From positions 1-11,622 of the forward strand of contig JAYTCQ010000360.1 in NCBI GenBank assembly GCA_043736395.1: 11,622 nt of DNA, in the 5' to 3' direction. This document shows, piece after piece, positions 1 to 7,082 of the stretch. How positions within the stretch are numbered: position 1 is the stretch's first letter; every line of letters starts with the position of its first letter. Source of the DNA: JAFDVL01 sp043736395. GTDB lineage: Bacteria > Acidobacteriota > Blastocatellia > RBC074. Both the position numbers and the translations under genes were made by a program. The notes under the pieces are model-generated. The model worked only from the letters and a program-made list of their open reading frames with translations, searched no databases and had not been told where the DNA came from.

Positions 1-1
1 T

Positions 2-1345
2 TGCAAAGATGATGTGCTCGCACGCGGTGCTGAATTTTTGGACAAAGAACTGGTCGAAGAAGAAAACAATTTCGATCAGCAGGCATGGATGTTGCACGCG
101 CTCGCAGCACATCACGCGACGGCGAAAAATCCCATCTCCAAATTTCAGCAAACTGCGTTCGATAATTTGTGGAAGAACCGCGAAAAATTAAATGCTTATA
201 CGCGGGCTTTGCTGGTACTATCAGCATACAATTTCGGCTTCGCGGACAAAGCAAAAATCCTGGTGCAAAATTTAGAAAACGGCGTGAAGCGCGATCTTTT
301 CCCAGACAATTCCATCCTGATGAAACTGAGTAAAGAAGAAGCACAAGAATCCGATTTGCGAAAACTGGGTACAGCTCATTGGGGCAACGACGGAATTTAT
401 TATCGCTGGTCAGATGGCGGCGTAGAGGCTACGGCGTGGGCTTTGCGTGCATTGCTGGCGATTGATCCGGTCAATAAATTGATTGAGCCAACGACAAATT
501 GGCTGATCAAAAATCGGCGCGGCGCGCAGTGGAGCAATACGCGCGACACGGCGATGGTGATTTTGACGCTCAACGATTATTTGCGCGTGAGCGGCGAATT
601 GAATGCCGAGACTGAATACGAATTGCAGGTCAACGGGCAGGCTATTGCTACGAAAAAAATCACGGCGGCAGATGTCTTCAATGCGCCCAGCCAATTTGCG
701 ATCAAGCCTGAATTTATCAAAGACGGCGCGAACGAAATTCGCATTGCACGCAAAGGCGGCAAGAGTCCGCTGTACTTTGCGGCGAACGCACAATTTTTCA
801 GCCGCGAAGAAAATCTCAAAGCCGCAGGCAACGAAATTTTCGTGAAGCGCGAATATTACAAATTGGTCGGACGCCCGACGTTGCTGAAAGGATACGTCTA
901 CGACAAAGTGAAATTGGTCGAAGGCGAAACCGTCAACAGCGGCGAGCGCATCGAAACAATTCTCACGATTGAGACAAAAAATAATTACGAATATTTATTA
1001 TTTGAAGATTTGAAACCCGCCGGGTTTGAAGCCGTGCAAATACAAAGCGGACAACCTTTATTTGCAACTCAACTGAAAGAACGCGAAGTTGCAAATCTTG
1101 ATTCCGCAATCCGCAATCCAAACTCCGCAATCCGCACTCGCTATATTTACCAGGAACTCCGCGACCGCAAAGTCGCGATGTTCATTGATCATTTGCCCGA
1201 AGGCGTGTGGCAAATTCGTTATGAAATGCGCGCCGAAACGCCAGGCAATTTTCACGCACTGCCCGTACTTGGTCACGCGATGTATGTGCCGGAAATTCGA
1301 TGTAACGGGGAAGAGATAAGAGTTGTAGTGGAAGATAAAAAATAG
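2..1345 (+). CDS. Bacterial alpha-2-macroglobulin family protein, C-terminal part (open at left edge)
   Basis: The frame is open to the first base of the window, so this is the last 447 residues of a longer gene. A GTG at 14 is an internal codon and not a credible start. Nt 360-620 encode helices of the thioester/complement-like domain: YYRWSDGGVEATAWALRALL and later WSNTRDTAMVILTL, the usual repeat-like helices of that domain. Nt 830-1340 encode the final beta-sandwich (receptor-binding/MG10-like) domain, with LKPAGFE, YQELRDRKVAMFIDHLPEG and the ending RAETPGNFHALPVLGHAMYVPEI, all typical of bacterial members. These large envelope proteins are thought to trap proteases in the periplasm. The thioester motif (CxEQ) would lie upstream, so whether this is a thioester-bearing form cannot be judged. 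Oddities: a heptamer-repeat insertion at 1103-1137 in a loop of the last domain, and a stop codon lying in a palindromic repeat. The family call is firm; the substrate is unknown. Confidence 0.88.
   Translation, partial: CKDDVLARGAEFLDKELVEEENNFDQQAWMLHALAAHHATAKNPISKFQQTAFDNLWKNREKLNAYTRALLVLSAYNFGFADKAKILVQNLENGVKRDLFPDNSILMKLSKEEAQESDLRKLGTAHWGNDGIYYRWSDGGVEATAWALRALLAIDPVNKLIEPTTNWLIKNRRGAQWSNTRDTAMVILTLNDYLRVSGELNAETEYELQVNGQAIATKKITAADVFNAPSQFAIKPEFIKDGANEIRIARKGGKSPLYFAANAQFFSREENLKAAGNEIFVKREYYKLVGRPTLLKGYVYDKVKLVEGETVNSGERIETILTIETKNNYEYLLFEDLKPAGFEAVQIQSGQPLFATQLKEREVANLDSAIRNPNSAIRTRYIYQELRDRKVAMFIDHLPEGVWQIRYEMRAETPGNFHALPVLGHAMYVPEIRCNGEEIRVVVEDKK
1103..1137 (+). repeat. Five-unit degenerate heptanucleotide array inside a coding region
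   Basis: Five tandem 7-base units are visible: TCCGCAA, TCCGCAA, TCCAAAC, TCCGCAA, TCCGCAC. In the macroglobulin frame they encode SAIRNPNSAIRT, so three units (21 bases) give a seven-residue period. The array sits between the PAGFE strand and the YIYQELRD strand, where a surface loop is expected. Arrays reading as SAIRNPQ-like peptides are, from memory, common spurious-looking insertions in environmental bacterial genomes. Confidence 0.8.
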
Positions 1346-1434
1346 ACCGCGGATTGAGCGGATTTTGCGGGTTCACGCGGGTCTGAAAATTCAGATCGGC
1401 GTAGACCCGCCTGATCCGTAAAATCCGTGGTCTA
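1343..1434. repeat. 92-bp imperfect palindromic element between convergent genes; likely bidirectional terminator
   Basis: The stretch begins TAGACC and ends GGTCTA, and the arms stay largely complementary to the centre at about 1388/1389 (TCTGAA facing TTCAGA). Most of the roughly 46 positions per arm pair, including CGGATT, CGGAT and GCGGGT blocks. The left TAG is the stop codon of the macroglobulin gene and the right CTA is, on the other strand, the TAG stop of the lipoprotein gene. A hairpin here could end transcription from both sides. The GCGGATT-type repeats inside resemble the heptamers at 1103-1137, suggesting a dispersed REP-like family. Confidence 0.8.
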
Positions 1435-2322
1435 TTCTTTTTTAATCAACGTCGCCGTGATCGTCGCGCCGGAAGATTTCATTACTAATTTGACAGGCGT
1501 TTTCACTGCGTCATCTGTGACCCACATAAACAATTCGCCTTCGCGTGAACTCAATCTGCCGGGACCGAAAAGCTTGGGTTCGACTTTGATAGTTTTGAAT
1601 TTGCCGAGGTCGAGCTGAATTTCTTCACGCCCGTAAATCACGATTTCAAACTCGCGACGTTCGCCTTCGTAAAGCAACGGAAATTTATAAACAGAATTTT
1701 CTTTCGCGTCCTGCAAACGCAATAAATAAAACGCCGAGAGCAAATCCTGCATCTCCGGTTCGAGTTTTGGATTTTTTTCGCGCGGCGGATTTTGCGGTTT
1801 GTCTACGTCAACGACGCGGTAATTCGCGATGAGCTTTTCGTAATCGAAAATGCCTGTTTGCAGGCGGTGGCGCTTGCTTTCATCGCTTTCGCGTAAGGTG
1901 GCGCGCGGCTTGAAATCTTTCGCATCCACTAATGTCTCAAAGCGATCATTGACGCTGAGACCGAAAATCTTGAGCAGCAAACCTTTCGTGATAAGCGTTG
2001 CTTTCAAGTGCAAAAATCTCTCATCGGCTGTAGGAGTGAATTCAAGTTTTTCAACTTTGGGTTGCGCGGCAACGCCGAAATTTTCAAACGTAATCGAACC
2101 TGCACTTAACGAAATCGGCAACCGCGTGAAGCGCAAATCGTATGTTAATTTTTCTCCGGACTTGAAGGGAAATTGTTTTGCTTCGCGGCGTAGTGAGTGA
2201 AGTTTCGGAGTTGCGGGCGCAGCGGGGACACGAGGTTTGGGTTTGCCGCAGGAGGTGATGAAGAGGGAGCAGAGAATTAGGGAGCAGAGAAAGAAGAAAA
2301 TTCTAGGCGAAGTAATAATCAT
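1432..2322 (-). CDS. DUF3108-type outer-envelope lipoprotein
   Basis: A 296-residue protein. Residues 7-21 form a hydrophobic signal segment, and I22-T23-S24-C25 is a lipobox, so the mature protein should start at a lipidated Cys25 followed by Gly, which does not suggest inner-membrane retention. A proline-rich linker (about 27-40) leads to FKSGEKLTYDLRF, the usual opening of DUF3108, followed by SAGSITFE, a VNDRFETLVD segment and DLLSAFYLLRLQ. The end is beta-rich, with GREEIQLDLGKFKTIKVEP, FMWVTDDAVKTPVKL and ATITATL. This order and length match the DUF3108 family, whose molecular role is unknown; a periplasmic lipid- or envelope-related task is only a guess. The start is supported by GAGG eight bases before the ATG. 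The stop lies inside the palindrome shared with the convergent macroglobulin gene. No partner gene is evident. Confidence 0.83.
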   Translation of the reverse strand: MIITSPRIFFFLCSLILCSLFITSCGKPKPRVPAAPATPKLHSLRREAKQFPFKSGEKLTYDLRFTRLPISLSAGSITFENFGVAAQPKVEKLEFTPTADERFLHLKATLITKGLLLKIFGLSVNDRFETLVDAKDFKPRATLRESDESKRHRLQTGIFDYEKLIANYRVVDVDKPQNPPREKNPKLEPEMQDLLSAFYLLRLQDAKENSVYKFPLLYEGERREFEIVIYGREEIQLDLGKFKTIKVEPKLFGPGRLSSREGELFMWVTDDAVKTPVKLVMKSSGATITATLIKKE

Positions 2323-2397
2323 TCAATGAAACCTCAAAAAAATACACAGTTAATAGCAACCATAATACAACATCCTCAATGTTAATTTCAGAAGCAA

Positions 2398-2451
2398 ACA
2401 GAAAAATGGGGGCAGAAAAAACTATAATTTTTTCTGCCCCCATTTTTCTGT
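2398..2451 (-). terminator. 24-bp perfect inverted repeat; terminator of the desaturase gene
   Basis: Arms 2398-2421 and 2428-2451 are perfectly complementary around the six-base loop CTATAA. The GC core is GGGGGC/GCCCCC, flanked by A and T runs, so in either direction a T-rich tail follows the stem. It starts 11 bases beyond the stop codon of the desaturase gene (minus strand), the position of an intrinsic terminator. Each arm contains CAGAAAAA twice, around a TGGGGG core, which hints that it is also a copy of a dispersed repeat. The remaining 75 bases up to the lipoprotein start presumably hold that gene's promoter, but I cannot pick out its boxes. Confidence 0.8.
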
Positions 2452-2462
2452 CTGTAAAATTT

Positions 2463-3332
2463 TTACAAACTTTCCTTCACCAACACTCCAGATTTTCGTT
2501 GCTGCTTTGGCAATTTCGTCAGCCGCAAATCGGTAATTAATCCAAGCTGTTTCAGTGTCCAGATGCCGTACCAGTTCACGTCAATTTCGTACCACGTCAG
2601 CCCATGACGTGCGGCGGATGGATGCGCGTGATGATTGTTGTGCCAACCTTCGCCGTGGGAGATCAACGCTACCCACCAGCAGTTGCGCGAAGTGTCCTTC
2701 GTTTCAAAGCGGCGCGTTCCCCAAACGTGCGCCGCCGAATTCACAAACAAAGTCGCGTGTAACGCAAAAATTACGCGGAAGAAAATTCCCCACAGCAGAA
2801 AAGGCAATCCGCCGATAGCGAATAAAATCACCGCAAAAACAACTTGCAGCGCGATATGCCACTTCGTCAGCCAGCGATGAAACGGATCTGCGGTCAAATC
2901 TTTTACGCGATCCAATTCTTCGGGCAGGATGGTGTAAGGCGCAGTCCCGTTCAGAATCCAGCCCAAATGCGACCACCAGAAACCGTGCGAAGGCGAATGC
3001 GGATCGCCGTCTTGATCGGTATGCATGTGATGAATGCGATGCGTCGCGACCCACGGAATCGGCCCGCCTTCCAGCGCGAGCGTCCCCAGCAATGCCATCG
3101 AATATTCCACCCATTTCGGCGTCTTAAATCCGCGATGCGTGAGCAATCGGTGAAAGCCCATCCCGATGCCCAGGCTCCCCGTCGCCCACCATAAAAAAAC
3201 AGCGAGACCGAAGGCCGACCACGTGAAATTAAATAACGCCGCGACCGCTCCCGCGTGCAGAAAAATCATCAGAGAAATCATCCACCAATTCAGCTTGTTG
3301 CCACGGTAACTAAGAGACGCATCTGTGCGCAT
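2463..3332 (-). CDS. Acyl-CoA/acyl-lipid delta-9-type fatty acid desaturase
   Basis: A 289-residue membrane di-iron enzyme expected to insert a double bond into saturated acyl chains using O2 and reducing equivalents. The three histidine boxes of the stearoyl-CoA desaturase family are intact: H61-RLLT-H66, H98-RI-H101-H102 and H231-NN-H234-H235 (context GEGWHNNHH). NSAAHVWG near 198-205 is also family-typical and supplies a further ligand. Hydrophobic pairs at about 15-57 and 158-195 fit the usual four-helix membrane layout, and the length is normal for bacterial members. The start is fixed by AAAGGAG four bases before the ATG. No electron-transfer partner is adjacent. An FNR-like site 35 bases upstream may control it by oxygen; such enzymes often respond to temperature or oxygen. 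Acyl-CoA versus acyl-lipid substrate, and the exact regiospecificity, cannot be read from sequence. Confidence 0.93.
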   Translation of the reverse strand: MRTDASLSYRGNKLNWWMISLMIFLHAGAVAALFNFTWSAFGLAVFLWWATGSLGIGMGFHRLLTHRGFKTPKWVEYSMALLGTLALEGGPIPWVATHRIHHMHTDQDGDPHSPSHGFWWSHLGWILNGTAPYTILPEELDRVKDLTADPFHRWLTKWHIALQVVFAVILFAIGGLPFLLWGIFFRVIFALHATLFVNSAAHVWGTRRFETKDTSRNCWWVALISHGEGWHNNHHAHPSAARHGLTWYEIDVNWYGIWTLKQLGLITDLRLTKLPKQQRKSGVLVKESL

Positions 3333-3366
3333 TGAACTCCTTTTGAAAAACCTTTTTTGCCAATGA

Positions 3367-3380
3367 TTGATTTATATCAG
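3367..3380 (-). promoter_or_regulatory. FNR/CRP-like palindromic site upstream of the desaturase
   Basis: TTGAT-TTAT-ATCAG matches nine of the ten fixed positions of the FNR box TTGATnnnnATCAA. It lies 34 bases upstream of the desaturase ATG, inside the expected promoter region. A match this good in one chosen 500-base gap is uncommon but can arise by chance, especially in AT-rich DNA. Whether this host has an FNR-type regulator is not visible here. Confidence 0.4.
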
Positions 3381-3847
3381 GTGGGAAAGAAGGGAAATTT
3401 GAAGAGCCGACGATCCAGGCGCAATCTTAACAAATGGAGGTGATTTTGTCTGTAATAGTTGTGTAATCTATTCGGCGAAATGTAGCAGATTAGTAATTGA
3501 TAGAAAAAGAACGCACAAGGCAAACGCCATGAATACTGGGGATAAAGCGACAGGCTCACGAAGTCAGGGAACAGATATTAAGGATCACTCAGCCCGCGTT
3601 GCTGGATATACTTTGCAGCATCACTCTCGTCCAGTGCTGGGATTGGCAGGCGCCCTGACCGCCCTAGCAGAACGTTCCCAATCCCTCTCGACCATCGTCA
3701 TCCGTTGGTTGTAGGTTCCAGCAACTATATAATTTTAGGTTGCTTACGTCTTAAATTGGCGCTGATGATACAGTGATGTTGTCAAAGGTGTGAAATCACA
3801 GGCGAAGGCTACCGATCAACCAGCGCGAAAGCCAGCGTCGTTCATCT
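3381..3847. other. Gene-free stretch between the dehydratase operon and the desaturase
   Basis: About 470 bases lie between two minus-strand genes. It should hold the end of the sugar-acid operon transcript and the desaturase promoter. I find no strong terminator hairpin, RNA gene or transposase. A 61-codon open frame on the plus strand (3529-3714, ending STIVIRWL) has no ribosome binding site and matches nothing I know; it may be chance or a decayed remnant. Otherwise I see nothing in it. Confidence 0.5.
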
Positions 3848-5011
3848 TCAATATTGAGGTTTGGTTGGGAACCAGTCAGGCCGATCTGAATCAAGGTAAG
3901 GATCGCCGATTTTGTCGGTGCGATACTTTTCAAGCTTTTGGGACTGCAAAATCATACCCAAACCCATCCCCTTCGGCACAGCTATGCTGCCGCGTTCCAT
4001 CTGATGCGGTGTGGCAACAATATCATCGGTGAGATTGGGATGCTGGTTGTCTACCGCCAGTATCAGGTTAGGGATTGATGCCGCGAGGTGCAGGTAAGCG
4101 GCAGTAGAAATGCCCAACTCAGCGCCGCTGTGAAAAGTAACAGGAATGCCCGCAGCTTCGGCAACAGCAGCAGCTTTGCGACAGCGATGCAATCCGCCTG
4201 ACTGGTGTGGATCGAGCAGGATTACGTCCGCCGCTTCCGCGCGAATAATCGCCAGCGTGTCCTGCAATGTGTACGCACTTTCGTCCAATGCTATCGGCGT
4301 CGAAAACAATTTTCGTAAATAAGCATGCCCGCTCAGATCATCGAGCGGCAGCGGTTGTTCGACGTATTCCAAATCGAATTGCTCCAGCTTGCGCATCATT
4401 CGTTTGGCGGTGCCGATTGTCCAGGCTCCGTTCACATCGGCGCGCAATTTCGCGTACGGAGCCGCTGCACGCGCGGCTTTGACGATTTCCAAATCACTTT
4501 CGGGTGACATGCCAATTTTGACTTTGATCGTGTCGAAGCCGTCGGCGACTGCGGCGGCAGACTCGTCAGAGATTTGTTGCGGGTCTTTGGCTTGCAAATA
4601 AGCAATCATAGGAATCGGGTTGCGAAACGCGCCACCCCACAATTTATACAACGGCATTCCCGCTTGCTTGCCGACAATGTCCCACAACGCCATTTCAAAT
4701 CCGGCGAGCGCGGCGACCAGGGCGCGGATGTGATGGTAATAACCCGCGCCTTCGATCTTGCGGCAGAGTTTTTCGATGTCGCAGGCGTCTGCGCCAATCG
4801 CGAGCGGAATAATTGTGCGTGCCAGCACGGGTTCGACAAATTCCCACAGACAAATCGTTTCGCCCACGCCAATGGTTCCATCCGCGGTATGCACCTGCAC
4901 GATCAGCCGCGTTGTTCCCGGTCGTTTGCCCGCCGCCCATTCAGCAGCTTTATGAAACGGAACAAAAACCATTTGGTGCTCGATCTTGATGATTGTTGTC
5001 GCGGTATTCAT
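3848..5011 (-). CDS. Enolase-superfamily acid-sugar dehydratase (mandelate racemase/glucarate dehydratase type)
   Basis: A 387-residue two-domain enzyme: an N-terminal capping domain (about 1-125), then a (beta/alpha)-barrel. Visible catalytic residues are the K163-x-K165 base motif (DTIKVKIG), metal ligands D192 (RADVNGAW), E218 (EYVEQP) and E244 (ALDES), D267 (LLDPH) and H294 (TFHSGAELGIS). The 27-residue D267-H294 spacing equals that of the His-Asp dyad in mandelate racemase, and LxDPH plus xxHS resemble glucarate dehydratase. The lysine expected on this strand in muconate-cycloisomerase and dipeptide-epimerase members is absent. The expected reaction is Mg-dependent dehydration of a sugar acid to a 2-keto-3-deoxy acid, in the cytosol. 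Its ATG overlaps the TGA of the dehydrogenase gene (ATGA), and GGAGG lies 12 bases upstream. The SGG after PHQ is more muconate-enzyme-like, so this is not a canonical glucarate dehydratase. The substrate is unknown and a racemase role is possible. Confidence 0.85.
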   Translation of the reverse strand: MNTATTIIKIEHQMVFVPFHKAAEWAAGKRPGTTRLIVQVHTADGTIGVGETICLWEFVEPVLARTIIPLAIGADACDIEKLCRKIEGAGYYHHIRALVAALAGFEMALWDIVGKQAGMPLYKLWGGAFRNPIPMIAYLQAKDPQQISDESAAAVADGFDTIKVKIGMSPESDLEIVKAARAAAPYAKLRADVNGAWTIGTAKRMMRKLEQFDLEYVEQPLPLDDLSGHAYLRKLFSTPIALDESAYTLQDTLAIIRAEAADVILLDPHQSGGLHRCRKAAAVAEAAGIPVTFHSGAELGISTAAYLHLAASIPNLILAVDNQHPNLTDDIVATPHQMERGSIAVPKGMGLGMILQSQKLEKYRTDKIGDPYLDSDRPDWFPTKPQY

Positions 5012-5760
5012 GCGAAATACATTCCTCCATTAACGTGAATTACTTGTCCTGTGATGTGGTTGCTCGTGGCAGCGGCAAGAAAGCATACAACCTCGGCGAC
5101 CTCTTCAGCCGAAGCAATCCGACCTGCGGGAACCAAGGTCGGGAATTGCGTGCGTTGTTCATTTGAGAGCTGCGCGTGGATTTCAGTTGCGACGATGCCG
5201 GGTGCGACTGAATTGACAGTGATTCCAAAAGGCGCACCTTCGCGTGACAAGGCGCGCGTGAGGCCATCTACCCCTGCTTTGGCGGCGATGTATGCGGCAT
5301 TATTGCGAAGAACTTTTCCGGTATAAGCAGACACCGAAGAAAGATTAATGATTCGTCCGCCAGATTTTTGCATTAGCGAAAATGCCGCACGGCAACAGTA
5401 AAACGCACCGCTCAGGTTTACGGCTAACACCGCTTGCCAATCGTCGTCGCTCGTTTCGACCAATGAACACGGGCGGCTGACCGCAGCGTTATTCACCAGT
5501 ACATCCAATCGGCCTGAGCGCGACGCAATTTCTGCGAACAATTTTGTGACCTGTTCCGCCTGCGAAATATCAGCGCAGGCGGGAAATGCTTTGCCGCCTG
5601 CCACCGTTAATTCATGCACACAATTCGCCATCGCTTCGGCGTTGATGTCATTCACATAAACCATCGCACCCGCCTCGGCAAATTGCCGCGCGATGGCGCG
5701 CCCGATGCCACGACCTGCGCCCGTGACCAGGGTGATTTTGCCTTGTAAGTCATTGGTCAT
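5008..5760 (-). CDS. Short-chain dehydrogenase/reductase, classical type (sugar or sugar-acid dehydrogenase)
   Basis: A 250-residue classical SDR. TGAGRGIG (13-20) binds the dinucleotide, D38 at the end of strand two suggests a preference for NAD over NADP, and NNAA lies at 90-93. The catalytic residues N115, S142, Y157 and K161 (YIAAK) are all present. The end, ITGQVIHVNGGMYFA, is the usual SDR C-terminus. I chose the ATG at 5760, beginning MTNDLQGKI, because the open frame upstream overlaps the transporter gene and has no SDR character, while this start makes an ATGA overlap with the transporter stop and gives the family's normal length. The other end overlaps the dehydratase start in the same way. 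Sequence resemblance to FabG-like reductases is generic; the operon suggests oxidation of a sugar, a sugar acid or a 2-keto-3-deoxy acid, as in the fuconate-type non-phosphorylating routes. Substrate inferred only. Confidence 0.88.
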   Translation of the reverse strand: MTNDLQGKITLVTGAGRGIGRAIARQFAEAGAMVYVNDINAEAMANCVHELTVAGGKAFPACADISQAEQVTKLFAEIASRSGRLDVLVNNAAVSRPCSLVETSDDDWQAVLAVNLSGAFYCCRAAFSLMQKSGGRIINLSSVSAYTGKVLRNNAAYIAAKAGVDGLTRALSREGAPFGITVNSVAPGIVATEIHAQLSNEQRTQFPTLVPAGRIASAEEVAEVVCFLAAATSNHITGQVIHVNGGMYFA

Positions 5761-7061
5761 AACAACTCTTTGCGATAAACGGCAACGGCTTTGGGCAATG
5801 TCATCAATAATCCGATGATGACAAGCGGATGCAAAATACTCATCACAAAAAAAGTCGGATTGTAGGAAAAATGTGTGACCAGCCAACCGACCGCCGCCGT
5901 AGAAAGTAAACCGCCGAACGCGCTGCCTGCGCCAATTGCGCCGTGTGCTGAACCGACAATTCCGGCAGGGAAAATATCTACCGAAAAACAGGTGATACAG
6001 GTCAGCCACGCCATGTGTGCGAAGGCAAAAAAACTTGCCAGGACAATAGGCCAGCGTGGTCCTTGCGCAAGCGGCATAATGCAACTAAACGCCAGCAAGA
6101 CCGCTGCGCCTGCCATAATTCTGAGCCGTGCATTGATCGGCGGAATCCCGCGTTGCAAGAATTTTCCTGATAGCCAACCACCTAACAAACTACCCAAATC
6201 AGCCGCCACAAAAACAATCCAGATCGTCGCACCGATATCCTGCAAAGTGAAGCCGCGCGCGTCCTGCAAATACTTGGGAAACCAGAACAGGTAAAAATAC
6301 CAGAGCGGGTCTGTAATCATGCGGGCTACTAATATCAGCCACATCGGCTTTAGCTTGCTCAATTCTTTCCAACTCAATTGGCGATGAGGGGCAGGCTTTT
6401 CTACTAACACTTCTTCGTTCGTCAGAAATTTTTTTTCGGAGTCAGACAGGTAAGGATGTTCACCCGGTTTGCGATAAAGCCACAACCAAAGCAGTGCCAG
6501 ACCTAACCCAATCCCTCCGGTTACAAAGAATGCCATCTGCCAACCATAGCGGACAGTGATGAACGCCACCATCGGCCCGGCGATTGCGGCTCCCAGCGTT
6601 CCGCCCATTGTGTACAGCCCCACCGCCATTCCTTTTTCACGCACCGGAAACCATTCCGCCACGGCTTTGGCGGAGGCGGTATAGCCACCTGGCTCACCCA
6701 CGCCGAGCAAGCTTCTAAAAAAAGCGAGCGACATTGTTCCACTGGCGAGACCGGTCAGCATGTTGGCGAGCGACCACCAGACAATAAAACAGAAAAGACC
6801 TAAGCGCGTGCCAACGGCGTCAAGGATTCTGCCAGAGAGCAAATACATCACGGCATACGTTAACTGAAACGCTAATACTGCCTGTGCATATCCGGCGTCA
6901 TTGATACCTAAATCTGTCTGAATCGTGCGCGCCAGAATCGAAAGTGTCTGGCGGTCTACATAATTCATGACGGACACCAACAGCAAGAGGACGGCAATGA
7001 CCCAGCGTAACCGGGGAATTGTCAGGCGTGCCTTGACAGGGTTGGAAAAAGAATTTAGCAT
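5757..7061 (-). CDS. MFS transporter, anion:cation symporter family (hexuronate/galactonate-type)
   Basis: A 434-residue inner-membrane carrier with about 12 hydrophobic helices and a central cytosolic loop near 196-245. NYVDRQTLS (33-41) at the end of helix 1, the motif-A loop GRILDAVGTRLG (77-88), R116 followed by GVGEPGG, and AEWFPVREKGMAVGLY (135-150) are hallmarks of the ACS family (ExuT, DgoT and GudP relatives), which import sugar acids with a proton. The ATG is the first possible start: an in-frame TGA lies 18 bases upstream. No Shine-Dalgarno sequence is visible and the start is very close to a plausible -10 box, so a leaderless message is possible. It is the first gene of the likely operon with the dehydrogenase and dehydratase, divergent from the GntR gene. 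The substrate is probably a hexonate, hexuronate or aldarate, but it cannot be specified. Confidence 0.87.
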   Translation of the reverse strand: MLNSFSNPVKARLTIPRLRWVIAVLLLLVSVMNYVDRQTLSILARTIQTDLGINDAGYAQAVLAFQLTYAVMYLLSGRILDAVGTRLGLFCFIVWWSLANMLTGLASGTMSLAFFRSLLGVGEPGGYTASAKAVAEWFPVREKGMAVGLYTMGGTLGAAIAGPMVAFITVRYGWQMAFFVTGGIGLGLALLWLWLYRKPGEHPYLSDSEKKFLTNEEVLVEKPAPHRQLSWKELSKLKPMWLILVARMITDPLWYFYLFWFPKYLQDARGFTLQDIGATIWIVFVAADLGSLLGGWLSGKFLQRGIPPINARLRIMAGAAVLLAFSCIMPLAQGPRWPIVLASFFAFAHMAWLTCITCFSVDIFPAGIVGSAHGAIGAGSAFGGLLSTAAVGWLVTHFSYNPTFFVMSILHPLVIIGLLMTLPKAVAVYRKELL

Positions 7062-7066
7062 TAAAT

Positions 7067-7082
7067 ATCTAATATATCAGAT
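7067..7082. promoter_or_regulatory. Near-palindrome in the divergent promoter; candidate GntR operator
   Basis: ATCTAATATATCAGAT pairs with itself at 14 of 16 positions (one mismatched pair). It lies in the 66-base gap between the divergent transporter and GntR genes, 6 bases before the transporter start codon. On the minus strand TATATT (7071-7076) can serve as -10 with TTGATT (7092-7097) as a weak -35 at 15 bases spacing, so a bound repressor would cover the promoter. It does not show the TnGTnnnACnA pattern of many FadR-type sites, so the assignment rests on position and symmetry. Confidence 0.4.

Noticed and set aside
14..16. GTG as the start codon of the macroglobulin gene
   Set aside because: The same frame is open back to the window edge, the protein begins mid-domain, and no ribosome binding site precedes it.
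1103..1137. CRISPR-like array
   Set aside because: Units are only 7 bases with no spacers, and they lie inside a coding frame.
1343..1434. Insertion sequence with terminal inverted repeats
   Set aside because: The arms meet at the centre with no transposase between them and no flanking target duplication is evident; a REP-like or MITE-like palindrome fits better.
3529..3714. Small plus-strand gene of 61 codons
   Set aside because: No ribosome binding site, no recognisable motif, and it lies in the space expected for operon end and desaturase promoter. Kept only as a comment in the gap entry.
3848..5011. Dipeptide epimerase or muconate cycloisomerase assignment for the enolase-superfamily protein
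   Set aside because: The lysine expected on the sixth barrel strand is replaced by D267 and a His at 294 completes a His-Asp dyad, which fits the mandelate racemase/glucarate dehydratase group.
5761..6084. N-terminal extension of the dehydrogenase reading frame by 108 codons
   Set aside because: It is antisense to nothing useful but overlaps the transporter gene in the same strand in another frame, lacks SDR features, and the ATGA start at 5760 gives a normal SDR of 250 residues.
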